Assembly: GCF_037203765.1 (NCBI RefSeq)
Contig: NZ_JBBCAS010000002.1
Location: 62,001-126,000 of the forward strand
Source: Sediminicola sp037203765
Lineage (GTDB): Bacteria > Bacteroidota > Bacteroidia > Flavobacteriales > Flavobacteriaceae
Direction: 5' to 3'
DNA length: 64,000 bases
Position numbers and translations under genes: made by a program. Shown in pieces: positions 1 to 9,134 of the stretch. The notes under the pieces are model-generated. The model was not told the origin of the DNA. It searched no databases and was given only the letters and a program-made list of their open reading frames with translations. The first letter of the stretch is position 1, and each line of letters begins with the position of its first letter.

Positions 1-79
1 ATTTAAGAATGTATTTTATTAACTTCGTTAGGGAGAAATATCAATTTTCGCCCTTTTATTTATTAAATTATTGGCAATT

Positions 80-1669
80 ATGAGCAAAAAATCGAACATA
101 CCAGCAGAATTTGAAATTACCAATGTGATACATCACAATACCTATTTGGTAGATGGCGAACTGAAAAAATGGGAAGGAAATTCTACTGAGGTATTCTCCA
201 CCATATCTTCCACAGAAGCATATAAACCTACCTTATTGGGCAGCATTCCGGATATGGATGAAAAATCGGCCCTAGATGCCCTGGGAGGAGCTTTAAAGGC
301 CTACAACCAAGGACAGGGTGCATGGCCTACCATGAGGATCAGTGAGCGCATTGAATGCATGGAAAAGTTCGTCAAAAAAATGGAGGCGAAAAGAAATGAA
401 GTAGTGAAATTGTTGATGTGGGAGATTGGGAAGTCGCTCCCGGACTCCGAAAAGGAATTTGACCGTACAGTAGATTATATCTACGATACCATAGAGGATT
501 ACAAGCAGCTGGATAGGGATGCGGCTAAGTTCAAGAAGCACGATGGGGTATATGCCCATATCCGCAGAGGTCCTTTGGGAGTTGTACTTTGTTTGGGACC
601 TTACAATTACCCATTGAACGAAACCTTTGCGTTGTTGATTCCTGCCATTATCATGGGAAATACCACCATATTTAAACCTGCCAAACATGGGGTATTACTT
701 ATTACACCGTTATTGGAGGCCTTTAGATCGAGCTTTCCAAAAGGCGTGGTCAATATTATCTTTGGAAGGGGAAGAACGGTGGCCAGTCCTATCATGAAAA
801 CCGGAAAAATAGATGTACTAGCCTTGATCGGGAACAGTAAATCTGCCAATGCACTGCAAGAACAACATCCAAAGAGCAATAGATTACGTCTGGTTTTGGG
901 CCTTGAGGCAAAAAATCCGGCCATTGTACTCCCAGATGCCGATCTGGACCTTACCATTGATGAATGCATAGCAGGAACATTATCTTTTAATGGGCAGCGT
1001 TGTACGGCCTTAAAGGTGGTCTATGTACACGAGGATATCAGGGAAGAATTCAACAAACGTTTCGCCGAAAGGGTAGATGCCCTCAAATTTGGCAATCCTT
1101 GGGAGAATGGCGTAAAACTTACCCCATTGCCAGAGCCCGGCAAGCCGGCCTACATACAGGAATTAATTGATGATGCCCTTTCCAAAGGCGCAAAAATATT
1201 GAACAAAAAAGGAGGGCAGCATAGAGATAATTATATTTGGCCCGCGGTATTGTATCCGGTGACCAAAGATATGCGTGTATATCAGGAAGAACAGTTTGGT
1301 CCTGTAATACCGATATTGTCCTTTAAGGACATTGAGGAGCCCTTGGATGATATGGCAGCTTCCAACTATGGACAACAGGTAAGTCTGTTCGGGAAGGATG
1401 TTTATGCACTTGCTCCCCTCATAGATACCTTGGTGAATTTGGTCTGCAGGGTAAATTTGAACAGTTCTTGTCAAAGAGGTCCGGATGTGTATCCTTTTAC
1501 AGGGCGTAAGGATTCGGCCCAGGCAACGCTGAGTGTACATGATGCTTTGCGTTCCTTTTCCATCCGGACTTTTGTGGCCTCCAAGGACAATGCACTGAAC
1601 AATGAAATCTTGGAGAAATTATTGGATTCCAAACTTTCCAATTTCATAAGTACAGATTACATCCTATAA
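80..1669 (+). CDS. gapN: NADP-dependent glyceraldehyde-3-phosphate dehydrogenase (GapN-like aldehyde dehydrogenase)
   Basis: Cytosolic aldehyde dehydrogenase superfamily enzyme of about 529 residues. By family resemblance it oxidises glyceraldehyde-3-phosphate directly to 3-phosphoglycerate with NADP+, bypassing the ATP-forming step of glycolysis. The nucleophilic cysteine is Cys308 in NGQRC, and the general-base glutamate lies in the LEAKNPAIV stretch before PDADLDL. FGPVIPI follows near residue 410, as in ALDH proteins. The reading frame can be opened at a TTG at 71, but the ATG at 80 gives MSKKSN and is the better start. It is longer than the roughly 475 residues of streptococcal GapN because of an N-terminal extension. 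The substrate is inferred from subfamily resemblance. Ten bases separate it from the next gene. Confidence 0.8.
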   Translation: MSKKSNIPAEFEITNVIHHNTYLVDGELKKWEGNSTEVFSTISSTEAYKPTLLGSIPDMDEKSALDALGGALKAYNQGQGAWPTMRISERIECMEKFVKKMEAKRNEVVKLLMWEIGKSLPDSEKEFDRTVDYIYDTIEDYKQLDRDAAKFKKHDGVYAHIRRGPLGVVLCLGPYNYPLNETFALLIPAIIMGNTTIFKPAKHGVLLITPLLEAFRSSFPKGVVNIIFGRGRTVASPIMKTGKIDVLALIGNSKSANALQEQHPKSNRLRLVLGLEAKNPAIVLPDADLDLTIDECIAGTLSFNGQRCTALKVVYVHEDIREEFNKRFAERVDALKFGNPWENGVKLTPLPEPGKPAYIQELIDDALSKGAKILNKKGGQHRDNYIWPAVLYPVTKDMRVYQEEQFGPVIPILSFKDIEEPLDDMAASNYGQQVSLFGKDVYALAPLIDTLVNLVCRVNLNSSCQRGPDVYPFTGRKDSAQATLSVHDALRSFSIRTFVASKDNALNNEILEKLLDSKLSNFISTDYIL

Positions 1670-1678
1670 TTCTTAAGC

Positions 1679-4129
1679 ATGGGGAACAGGCGGGCATTCA
1701 AGAAATTAAAACTAAGGTCTTGGCCTGCCTGTTTGGTATTGGCTTTGACATTGATCTGTTGTAAAACAGAAAATGTAGGATTGAATTTTGAAAAAGCCCT
1801 AAACAGCACCCCCCATATTGAAGGTAAAAAGGAGTATTTGAATTCGCCTTTCGTTACGGCCGGTAACCGCGTTTATATGGTAGGGCATCAGGACGGTACC
1901 TTTCCAGAAATTGGGTGGCATATAAAAGGAGAAATGGGTGGTATTTGGGACCATCCAATCAAATTAATGGATGGATTTGATGCTGAACTGCTCTGGGAGG
2001 AGGAGCAATATGCCCTGGACAGTGCCCATACCTTTGTGAACTATCCCTTTGCCAATAGGCATGTCTTTTCAATTCCCAACAAACAATTATCGGTACAAAG
2101 ATGGCAGTTCGTTCCGGACAATAAGGAAGGGGTGGTTATTCAATACGTATTGAAGAATACCTCCAATAGACCGGTTGAGCTGAAATTTAAATATACTGGA
2201 TATTCTGACCTTCGTCCAACATGGTTGGGTGAACGTACTGCAATGGTTGATGGAGAGGACAAGGCCAGATACGACAATAGTCTTGGTATTTGGATGGTGA
2301 AGGATAGCCTTAATCCTTGGTACGTTGCCTTTGGTGCAGATCGTTCTCCCATGGGGCACCAATGGACCAAGAACCGATATGCAGGTAAAGGGAGTGCCTC
2401 TAATCTTACCTACCCTGTACGTATTGCTGCCAATGGGGAATGGGCCATAACCTTTACTATAGCTGGATCATATCAATCGAAAGAAGCTGTTGTACACAAC
2501 TTCAAAGATATCCAAGGAAACTCAATAGAAGATTTAGTTCAAAAGGAACAGCGGTATCAGCAGTTGGCAAATAATTCTAAATTAACCGTCCCCGATAAAA
2601 AATTGCAGGAAACCTTCCAATGGCTCAAATACAATGCGGATTGGATGGTTAGAACCGTACCAGAAATTGGAACGGGCATAGCGGCTGGTATCCCAGATTA
2701 TCCTTGGTGGTTTGGAGTTGATAGTGAATATGCCCTTAAGGGCTATATGGCCGTAGGGCAGACAGATGTAGTGGAAAAGACCATCAAACTTTTGGATAGT
2801 ATGTCCAATGTAGTGAACGGCAATGGTAGGATTATACATGAAATGTCCACGAATGGGGCTGTTTTCAACAAGGGCAATATCAATGAAACGCCACAGTTCG
2901 CGTCAATGATCTGGGAAACGTATCGATGGAATGGGGATCTCAATTTTTTAAAAGCCTACTTTCCAACGATAAAAAAGGGATTGCAATGGCTGATGGAAGA
3001 GAATGATGGGAACAAAAATCTTTTTCCAGATGGATTTGGGATGATGGAAATACATGGGATGGATAGTGAAATGATCGATGTAGCGGCCTATACCCAAAGG
3101 GCCTTCTCAGATGCATCAAAAATCGCCCTAGAGCTCGGAGATCAAACACTGGCCAAATCCTATAGCGATACGGCGACTTTACTTAAGGAAAAAATTAATG
3201 CAGAATTTTGGTCGGAAACTTTTGGTTCTTATGCAGATTTTATAGGAACGGACCAGCAGGCGTTGAGACTTATCGACGATGCAATCGTTAGGGCAGATAC
3301 ATTGAATAAACCTTGGGCTGTTGAAGAACTTCAAAGAACAAAAAAATCCATTGTTCAAAATCCATCCGAAACTCCGAGACCTTTTGTTCTCCACCATAAT
3401 TGGGTGGTCAACACGCCCATGGAAATGCAGATTGCCGATGAACATAGAGCTGATAAGGCCTTGGAAACTGCAGAAAAATATGTGAATCCGTTCGGGGTTT
3501 TTGTCACCGGCATAGATAGGGATGATTCTGCAGGAACAGACGAAGGTTCATTCAAGGGGAGTACGGTGTTCTCATACACAGGAGCTGTAATGACCTTGCC
3601 CACTGGAGTACAGGCGGTGGCAGAAAATAATTATGGGAATCCAGATAAGGCGCTGAACTATCTGAAAAGAATGTCCAGGTCGTTCAGTTATGCACTACCG
3701 GGAAGTATGTACGAGGTTTCCCCGGACTATGGGATGATTGCCCAAGCATGGAATATATATGGGTTTGCCATTCCTATTGTTCAACAGTTTTTCGGTATCC
3801 AACCAAACGCGGCTGAAAGAAGAGTGACCATAGCCATTCAAATGCCGGAGGAATGGGATAAGGCTTCCTTGGAGGATGTGGTAATAGCGGACAATAAACT
3901 GTCTATATTTTATGAAAAATCAAAAAGTGATATTTCACTTAAAGTAGTTCAACAAAATACGGATTGGACCATCGATATAGTTTTTCCTATGAACAAGGAC
4001 AACGTAAAACATAGGATAATTTCGAGTCCAACTGATGTCAAATCAAGCAGTGACGCATATATAATCACTACAAAGCAAGCGTCTACTGATATTTTGGTCG
4101 CAATCATAAAAAGTCAACAACAAGAGTAA
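1679..4129 (+). CDS. Lipoprotein six-hairpin glycosidase (glycogen-debranching/GH133-like)
   Basis: Exported glycoside hydrolase of 816 residues. A basic N-terminus and hydrophobic stretch end in LTLICC, a lipobox placing Cys27/28 at the membrane anchor. An N-terminal beta-sandwich region (about 40-290) is followed by an (alpha/alpha)6-type catalytic region (about 310-700) containing DYPWWFGVDSEYALKG, ETPQF, WETYRWNGD and a PDGFG..E..G..SE.IDV block, all typical of amylo-1,6-glucosidase/GH15-like barrels. A short beta-rich tail follows. The substrate is probably an oligosaccharide handled in the periplasm or at the cell surface, but linkage specificity cannot be read from sequence. It sits only 10 bases after gapN, so the two are probably co-transcribed. 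Confidence 0.68.
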   Translation: MGNRRAFKKLKLRSWPACLVLALTLICCKTENVGLNFEKALNSTPHIEGKKEYLNSPFVTAGNRVYMVGHQDGTFPEIGWHIKGEMGGIWDHPIKLMDGFDAELLWEEEQYALDSAHTFVNYPFANRHVFSIPNKQLSVQRWQFVPDNKEGVVIQYVLKNTSNRPVELKFKYTGYSDLRPTWLGERTAMVDGEDKARYDNSLGIWMVKDSLNPWYVAFGADRSPMGHQWTKNRYAGKGSASNLTYPVRIAANGEWAITFTIAGSYQSKEAVVHNFKDIQGNSIEDLVQKEQRYQQLANNSKLTVPDKKLQETFQWLKYNADWMVRTVPEIGTGIAAGIPDYPWWFGVDSEYALKGYMAVGQTDVVEKTIKLLDSMSNVVNGNGRIIHEMSTNGAVFNKGNINETPQFASMIWETYRWNGDLNFLKAYFPTIKKGLQWLMEENDGNKNLFPDGFGMMEIHGMDSEMIDVAAYTQRAFSDASKIALELGDQTLAKSYSDTATLLKEKINAEFWSETFGSYADFIGTDQQALRLIDDAIVRADTLNKPWAVEELQRTKKSIVQNPSETPRPFVLHHNWVVNTPMEMQIADEHRADKALETAEKYVNPFGVFVTGIDRDDSAGTDEGSFKGSTVFSYTGAVMTLPTGVQAVAENNYGNPDKALNYLKRMSRSFSYALPGSMYEVSPDYGMIAQAWNIYGFAIPIVQQFFGIQPNAAERRVTIAIQMPEEWDKASLEDVVIADNKLSIFYEKSKSDISLKVVQQNTDWTIDIVFPMNKDNVKHRIISSPTDVKSSSDAYIITTKQASTDILVAIIKSQQQE

Positions 4130-4467
4130 GGTCATTGGAAAACAACCGTCTAACTGTCTTCAAGTTCTTCCAGTTACTTCCGTTCCAATTATTTGATTAA
4201 CAAGGTTTTTCCAGGGTCTCAATGACTCAGGTGGCAAGAGCCGTACCTATTTTTTAAATAGGGGGAAATATCAGATTATAACCATAGAATGCTAGGATTT
4301 AATTGGTTTTTATGGATGATATCAATGGTATGAATTGACATAAATTGGGTAAGAATGCATAGGGGAAGAAAAAAGGACGATTGTAATTTTGAAATGTAGT
4401 ATTGAGGATATCCTATTAAAATAAAATTTAAGGAGACCTTGATTTTTTAACCTTAGAAATAAAGTAT
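4130..4467. other. 338-bp intergenic region, no gene seen
   Basis: No convincing open reading frame or RNA gene. A weak hairpin at 4229-4248 (AGGT-GGC, loop AAGA, GCC-GT-ACCT) is followed by ATTTTTT and could terminate the glycosidase transcript. A second short stem (CCTATTT/AAATAGG, 4246-4262) overlaps its tail. The A+T-rich end presumably holds the promoter of the following transporter gene, but no TAnnTTTG element is evident. Confidence 0.4.
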
Positions 4468-5673
4468 ATGAATATAAAAACATCAAACAAAAAAGCCTTG
4501 ATCGCACTGGCGATTGGAGGTTTCGGTATCGGGATGACAGAGTTTGTCATCATGGGAATTCTGCCCGATGTAGCAAACGCTTTGAATATTACGATTCCTC
4601 AGGCCGGTCATTTTATTGCCGCTTATGCCCTGGGGGTGGTAGTGGGTGCTCCCTTGTTTACCAGTATTGGGGGCAAATGGCCCGCACATAAGGTGTTATT
4701 GGGCTTAATGTTATGGTTTACGGTATTCAATACCCTGTCCGCCTTTTCAGATAGTTATTCCATGTTGTTGGTGTCCAGGTTTTTATCCGGATTACCACAC
4801 GGAGCATTTTTTGGAATTGGCGCAGTGGTAGCAGGGAAATTGGCCAAACCGGGAAAAACGGCGTCTGCCATTGCCACCATGTTTGCCGGACTGACCATTG
4901 CCAATGTCATTGGGGTTCCCATTGGAACATATTTTGGTCACCATTTCGATTGGAGCGTTTCCTTTCTATTGGTAGGTTTGGTTGGTATTTTGGCCATGCT
5001 AAGCGTATATTTTTGGATGCCGACACTATCCAAATCTTCCGCCAAAGGCTTTAAGAAGGATGTGAAGGTCTTTAAACGAACCGAGCTTTGGGTCCTTATC
5101 CTGTTGACCACGATCGGTACTGGCGGATTTTTTGCCTGGTATAGTTATATTGCACCCTTGATCACCAAAGTATCCGGTTACCCTGAGAGTATGGTTGGTT
5201 ATGCCATGATCATTGCAGGTTTGGGTATGGTTGTAGGGAATTTCCTTGGTGCAAAATTGACAGAGAAATTGGCTCCGATGAAAGCTATTATAGTCAGTTT
5301 ATCCCTAATGGTAACGGTCTTGATCGTTAACACCCTGGTGGCCCAAAATCCAATCGCGATATTGGTGCTCACATTTTTTATAGGGATCATCGCTTTCAGT
5401 GTTGCCACACCCCTGCAGATGGCTATTATTAAATCTTCCAAAGGATCCGAAATGTTGGGCTCTTCCATGAACCAAAGTGCCTTTAATATGGGGAATGCCT
5501 CGGGAGCTTATTTGGCCGGATTGCCAATAGCCATGGGCTATGGTTTCACTTCGGCAAGTTATGTGGGAGCTGCATTGGCCGGATCGGGAATATTGATTGC
5601 CATAGCCATTGTTTGGAGCAAAAGGGAAAAACGTATCAAAGAAGAAAAACGAAGGATTGCCTTCAATAATTAG
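4468..5673 (+). CDS. MFS drug/sugar efflux transporter (DHA1, AraJ/YdhP-like)
   Basis: Inner-membrane major facilitator of 401 residues with about twelve hydrophobic segments. It begins with IGGFGIGMTEFVIMGILPDVA, the signature opening of the AraJ/YdhP/PbuE group of DHA1 exporters. A loop rich in charged residues (about 188-205, SKSSAKGFKKDVKVFKR) separates the two six-helix halves. The C-terminus is short and basic. Members export arabinose polymers, purines or drugs, and the substrate here is unknown. It is a single gene followed by a strong terminator. Confidence 0.82.
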   Translation: MNIKTSNKKALIALAIGGFGIGMTEFVIMGILPDVANALNITIPQAGHFIAAYALGVVVGAPLFTSIGGKWPAHKVLLGLMLWFTVFNTLSAFSDSYSMLLVSRFLSGLPHGAFFGIGAVVAGKLAKPGKTASAIATMFAGLTIANVIGVPIGTYFGHHFDWSVSFLLVGLVGILAMLSVYFWMPTLSKSSAKGFKKDVKVFKRTELWVLILLTTIGTGGFFAWYSYIAPLITKVSGYPESMVGYAMIIAGLGMVVGNFLGAKLTEKLAPMKAIIVSLSLMVTVLIVNTLVAQNPIAILVLTFFIGIIAFSVATPLQMAIIKSSKGSEMLGSSMNQSAFNMGNASGAYLAGLPIAMGYGFTSASYVGAALAGSGILIAIAIVWSKREKRIKEEKRRIAFNN

Positions 5674-5701
5674 GTGTAGCTACCTAATCAACATCAACTA
5701 A

Positions 5702-5740
5702 AAATCCTCGTCAACATATGCTTATGACGAGGATTTTTTT
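5702..5740 (+). terminator. Rho-independent terminator after the MFS gene
   Basis: AATCCTCGTC pairs with GACGAGGATT across a 13-base loop and is followed directly by a T run (TTTTTTT). It lies 28 bases after the transporter stop. Confidence 0.85.
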
Positions 5741-5779
5741 ATTTAATGAGCACAAGGTGAATAAATCCCTAAAAAAAAA

Positions 5780-6835
5780 TTAGAGGTTTTTGGCCAACCA
5801 ATTACCTACTTCACTGGTTTTATATGATTTTCCTCCCTCAGCCAGATCTTCGGTTACATAACCTTCGTTTAGGGATTTGTTCACCACGTCCCTAATGGCC
5901 TGTGCCTCCTCGGTCAGGTTGAAATCTTCAAACATCATCGCGGCAGACAATACGGTTGCCAAAGGATTGGCAATATCCTTTCCAGCTGCCTGGGGATATG
6001 ATCCGTGAATGGGTTCGTATAGTTTTGCCTTGGTACCAACAGACGCCGATGGCATCAATCCCATGGACCCTGAGATAACGGAGGCCTCATCGGTAAGGAT
6101 ATCACCAAACAAGTTTTCAGTGATCAATACGTCATAGGAGTTGGGCCATTGTACCAACCGCATGGCAACCGCATCCACAAACTCATAGGAAACGGTGACT
6201 TCTGGATAGTCTTTTTCCATGGCTTGTACGGTTTCCCTCCATAGGCGTGAGGATTCCAATACATTGGCCTTATCCACACAACAAAGTTTTTTGGAACGTG
6301 TCATGGCCAATTCGAACCCTTTTTTGGCAAGACGTTGAATTTCGTGCCTTTTATAGGTACAGGTGTCAAAAGCGGTATTGCCGTTGTCCAGCCGTCCTCT
6401 TTCCCCAAAATAAATACCACTGGTCAGCTCCCTAAGGAATACCAAGTCAGTACCTTCAATTCGCTCCCGTTTTAAGGGCGATTTGTCAATAAGGGAAGGA
6501 AAGGTAAAAGTAGGCCTTACATTGGCGAAGAGTCCCAATTTTTGGCGCATTTTAAGCAACCCCTGTTCCGGTCGTACCTTAGCGGAAGGATCATTATCGA
6601 ACCTTGGGTGTCCTATGGCCCCAAAAAGTACGGCATCCGCTGCCAAACAAATCTCATGGGTCTCATCCGGATAAGGTTCCCCAACGGCATCTATAGCGGC
6701 AGCACCGGTTAGTGCGGGTGTCCAATTGATTTCGTGCTTAAACTTGTCGGCAACGGCATTACATACTTTTACGGCCTGATCTATTACTTCTGGTCCAATT
6801 CCATCTCCTGCTAAAAGGGCGATATTTAATTTCAT
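5780..6835 (-). CDS. leuB: 3-isopropylmalate dehydrogenase
   Basis: Cytosolic NAD-dependent oxidative decarboxylase of 351 residues that converts 3-isopropylmalate to 2-oxoisocaproate in leucine synthesis. In citramalate-using organisms it also acts on beta-methylmalate in isoleucine synthesis. Family signatures are LLAGDGIGPEV at the N-terminus, the substrate-binding arginines in VRPE and LRELTSGIYFGE, and the DILTDEASVISGSMGLMPSAS and EPIHGSYPQAAG blocks. The ATG at 6835 (MKLNIALLAGDG) is chosen because the frame upstream adds 15 residues not seen in the family. It is the last gene of the leftward leu operon, 44 bases after the synthase gene. Confidence 0.95.
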   Translation of the reverse strand: MKLNIALLAGDGIGPEVIDQAVKVCNAVADKFKHEINWTPALTGAAAIDAVGEPYPDETHEICLAADAVLFGAIGHPRFDNDPSAKVRPEQGLLKMRQKLGLFANVRPTFTFPSLIDKSPLKRERIEGTDLVFLRELTSGIYFGERGRLDNGNTAFDTCTYKRHEIQRLAKKGFELAMTRSKKLCCVDKANVLESSRLWRETVQAMEKDYPEVTVSYEFVDAVAMRLVQWPNSYDVLITENLFGDILTDEASVISGSMGLMPSASVGTKAKLYEPIHGSYPQAAGKDIANPLATVLSAAMMFEDFNLTEEAQAIRDVVNKSLNEGYVTEDLAEGGKSYKTSEVGNWLAKNL

Positions 6836-6879
6836 TTGATTGTATTTATGGTTTTTATGTCCTGTGATGTAACAGGTCA

Positions 6880-8397
6880 TTATATGATATTCAACATTTT
6901 TTCTGTGGCCTTTATGGCCGAAACCGTTTGATCGGAATCCAATCCACGGGTCGTGAATTCCTTATGGTTGTGTTCCCAAGTGATAAGGGTCTCACAAAGG
7001 GCATCTGAATTACTTCCCGGAGGGATCCTAACGGCATAATCCACCAAATTGGGCAGGCTTATTTTCTTGGAACGATATACCTTTCTTAGGGCATTCATAA
7101 ATGCATCGAACTGTCCGTCTCCTTGGGCGTGCTCCTCAAAGGATTCCCCATTGATTTCCACGGCCAGGGAGGTAGAGGGCTGCAATCCTTTGGAATGGGT
7201 AAGCACATATGATTTTACAAAAACTTTCTGTTGCAGGGATCCGCTATCCAGAACATCTGAAATGATGTAAGGAAGATCCTCCTTGGTCACCCTTTCTTTT
7301 TTATCCCCAAGTTCAATGATCCTTTGGGTCACTTTTTTGAGTTCCTCATCGTTCAAGGTCAACCCTAATTCCTGTAAATTCTTTTGGATATTGGCTTTTC
7401 CCGAGGTTTTTCCCAAGGCATACTTGCGCTTTCTTCCAAAACGTTCGGGAAGGAGATCATTGAAATACAGGTTCTTTTTACTGTCCCCATCTGCATGGAT
7501 ACCGGCGGTCTGTGTAAAAACATTGTCCCCTACAATAGGTTTGTTCGCTGGGATACCAAAACCGGTAAAGGCAGATACCAGTTTGCTGACCTTGAAAAGG
7601 GAAGGTTCCTTGATGGATATCTCAATTTCCGGCAAAAAATCATTTACAACGGCCACAACACTGGCCATTGGCGCATTGCCAGCCCTTTCTCCCATACCAT
7701 TGACCGTCAGGTGTAACCCGTGACAGCCTGCTTTGATGGCTTCCATGACATTGGCAACACTAAGGTCATAATCGTTGTGTCCATGAAAATCAAAATGTAA
7801 TCCTCGATATTTTTGAACGATCTGGGAAATAAAACTATAGGTTTCATAATGGGTCAATACCCCTAAGGTATCGGGCAACATGATTCTTTTTACCGGTTGT
7901 GTCGACAAAAATTCCAAATATTGAAAAACGTATTCTGGGGAGTTTCGCATGCCATTGCTCCAATCCTCGAGATATACATTGGTTTCAATCCCAGCTTCCT
8001 TGGCCTTGGCAATGGTTTCTCCAATCTCGGCAAAATGCTGCTCAGGAGATTTTTTGAGTTGGTGGGTCAGATGGTTCAAAGATCCCTTGGTCAACAAATT
8101 CTGTACCTTGGCGCCCGCGGTCTGCATCCAATTTAAGGAAACACCGTTGTCTACAAAGGTAAGGACCTCCACACGGTTCAAAACATCCTTACTACTGGCC
8201 CATTGGGTGATTTGCTGCACCGATTGCAATTCACCTTCCGAAACTCTGGCAGAGGCAACTTCAATCCTATCGACCTTGAGTTCCTCCAATAAAAGTTTGG
8301 CCAAAGTAAGCTTTTCAGAGACCGAAAAAGAAACCCCTGAAGTCTGCTCCCCATCCCTCAAGGTGGTATCCATTATTTCAATCTTTCTTTTCTTCAT
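6880..8397 (-). CDS. cimA: Citramalate synthase-type / 2-isopropylmalate synthase-family enzyme
   Basis: DRE-TIM aldol-condensing enzyme of 505 residues that uses acetyl-CoA. A TIM barrel (about 1-270) carries TTLRDGEQ with Arg14/Asp15, the metal ligands His205 and His207 (FHGHND) and Asn241 in NGMGERAGN. A linker and a C-terminal LeuA-type allosteric domain (about 375-505) follow. It resembles Leptospira citramalate synthase much more than E. coli LeuA (SARVSEGE, NLLTKGS, NVYLEDWSNG). The hydrophobic residues described as the pyruvate pocket there (Leu81, Leu104, Tyr144) align with Leu79, Leu102 and Tyr142. I infer pyruvate rather than 2-oxoisovalerate as substrate. Homologues are often annotated generically as leuA. 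It lies between leuD and leuB in one operon. Confidence 0.75.
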   Translation of the reverse strand: MKKRKIEIMDTTLRDGEQTSGVSFSVSEKLTLAKLLLEELKVDRIEVASARVSEGELQSVQQITQWASSKDVLNRVEVLTFVDNGVSLNWMQTAGAKVQNLLTKGSLNHLTHQLKKSPEQHFAEIGETIAKAKEAGIETNVYLEDWSNGMRNSPEYVFQYLEFLSTQPVKRIMLPDTLGVLTHYETYSFISQIVQKYRGLHFDFHGHNDYDLSVANVMEAIKAGCHGLHLTVNGMGERAGNAPMASVVAVVNDFLPEIEISIKEPSLFKVSKLVSAFTGFGIPANKPIVGDNVFTQTAGIHADGDSKKNLYFNDLLPERFGRKRKYALGKTSGKANIQKNLQELGLTLNDEELKKVTQRIIELGDKKERVTKEDLPYIISDVLDSGSLQQKVFVKSYVLTHSKGLQPSTSLAVEINGESFEEHAQGDGQFDAFMNALRKVYRSKKISLPNLVDYAVRIPPGSNSDALCETLITWEHNHKEFTTRGLDSDQTVSAIKATEKMLNII

Positions 8398-8490
8398 CTA
8401 ACAAGTGCTCAAAATATGTTGTCAAAAACCCAATCAAAAAATTTAGATGCTTCTTGATTGGGCCTGTTCTTTTTGTTTCTTGGGTGTGAA

Positions 8491-9087
8491 TTACAAAGGC
8501 AGGTCTTGTGAAAATTCGGTGATTTCTTCCTTCATGTTCAATAGGTAATCTATATCATCAAAACCGTTCAACATGTTTTCTTTCTTATACACATTGATGT
8601 CAAAAGATTCCTGTTCCCCAGTGTTTAAAATAGTAATGGTCTGCTCCTTTAAATTGATTTCCAATTGGGCTTTTGGATCGCTATCAATAGCGGCAAATAT
8701 TTTCTCCAAGAAAGCTGGACTTACCTGTACGGGTAGGACTCCTACGTTCAAGCAATTGTTCCTAAAGATATCCGCAAAAAAGCTCGATACCACGCAGCGG
8801 AAACCATAATCATATACGGACCAAGCGGCATGTTCCCTGGAAGAACCAGAACCGAAATTTTTACCACCAACAAGGATTTTTCCACTGTACCTTGACTGGT
8901 TCAGTACAAAATCCTCTTTTGGGGAGCCATCCGGATAATATCTCCAATCGCGAAAAAGATTGTCCCCAAAACCAACACGTTCCGTTGCCTTTAAGAACCG
9001 GGCAGGGATGATTTGATCGGTATCCACATTTTCTATAGGCAATGGTACCGCGCTACTTCTTAATATTTCGAATTTATCGTATGCCAT
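8491..9087 (-). CDS. leuD: 3-isopropylmalate dehydratase small subunit
   Basis: Small swivelling-domain subunit (198 residues) of isopropylmalate isomerase, which with LeuC interconverts 2- and 3-isopropylmalate (or citramalate and its isomer). The diagnostic substrate-contact motif GKNFGSGSSREHA is present, preceded by VDTDQIIPARFL and followed by a FRNNCLN motif. Length is normal for bacterial LeuD. It follows leuC by 47 bases and precedes the synthase gene by 93 bases. Confidence 0.96.
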   Translation of the reverse strand: MAYDKFEILRSSAVPLPIENVDTDQIIPARFLKATERVGFGDNLFRDWRYYPDGSPKEDFVLNQSRYSGKILVGGKNFGSGSSREHAAWSVYDYGFRCVVSSFFADIFRNNCLNVGVLPVQVSPAFLEKIFAAIDSDPKAQLEINLKEQTITILNTGEQESFDINVYKKENMLNGFDDIDYLLNMKEEITEFSQDLPL

Positions 9088-9134
9088 TTGTGTATTTTTT
9101 TATTGACCGAAGTGGCCCTATTTTTTGTGTTGGA

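Noticed and set aside
4246..4262. CCTATTT/AAATAGG hairpin as an independent terminator
   Set aside because: It has a low G+C stem and is followed by GGGAAAT rather than a T run; at most it is part of the weak terminator in front.
6836..6880. Upstream ATG for leuB adding 15 residues
   Set aside because: The extension has no family similarity, and the ATG at 6835 gives the canonical N-terminus.
7949..8401. Plus-strand frame of 150 codons antisense to the citramalate-type synthase
   Set aside because: It is serine- and leucine-rich shadow sequence opposite a well supported gene and has no start context.
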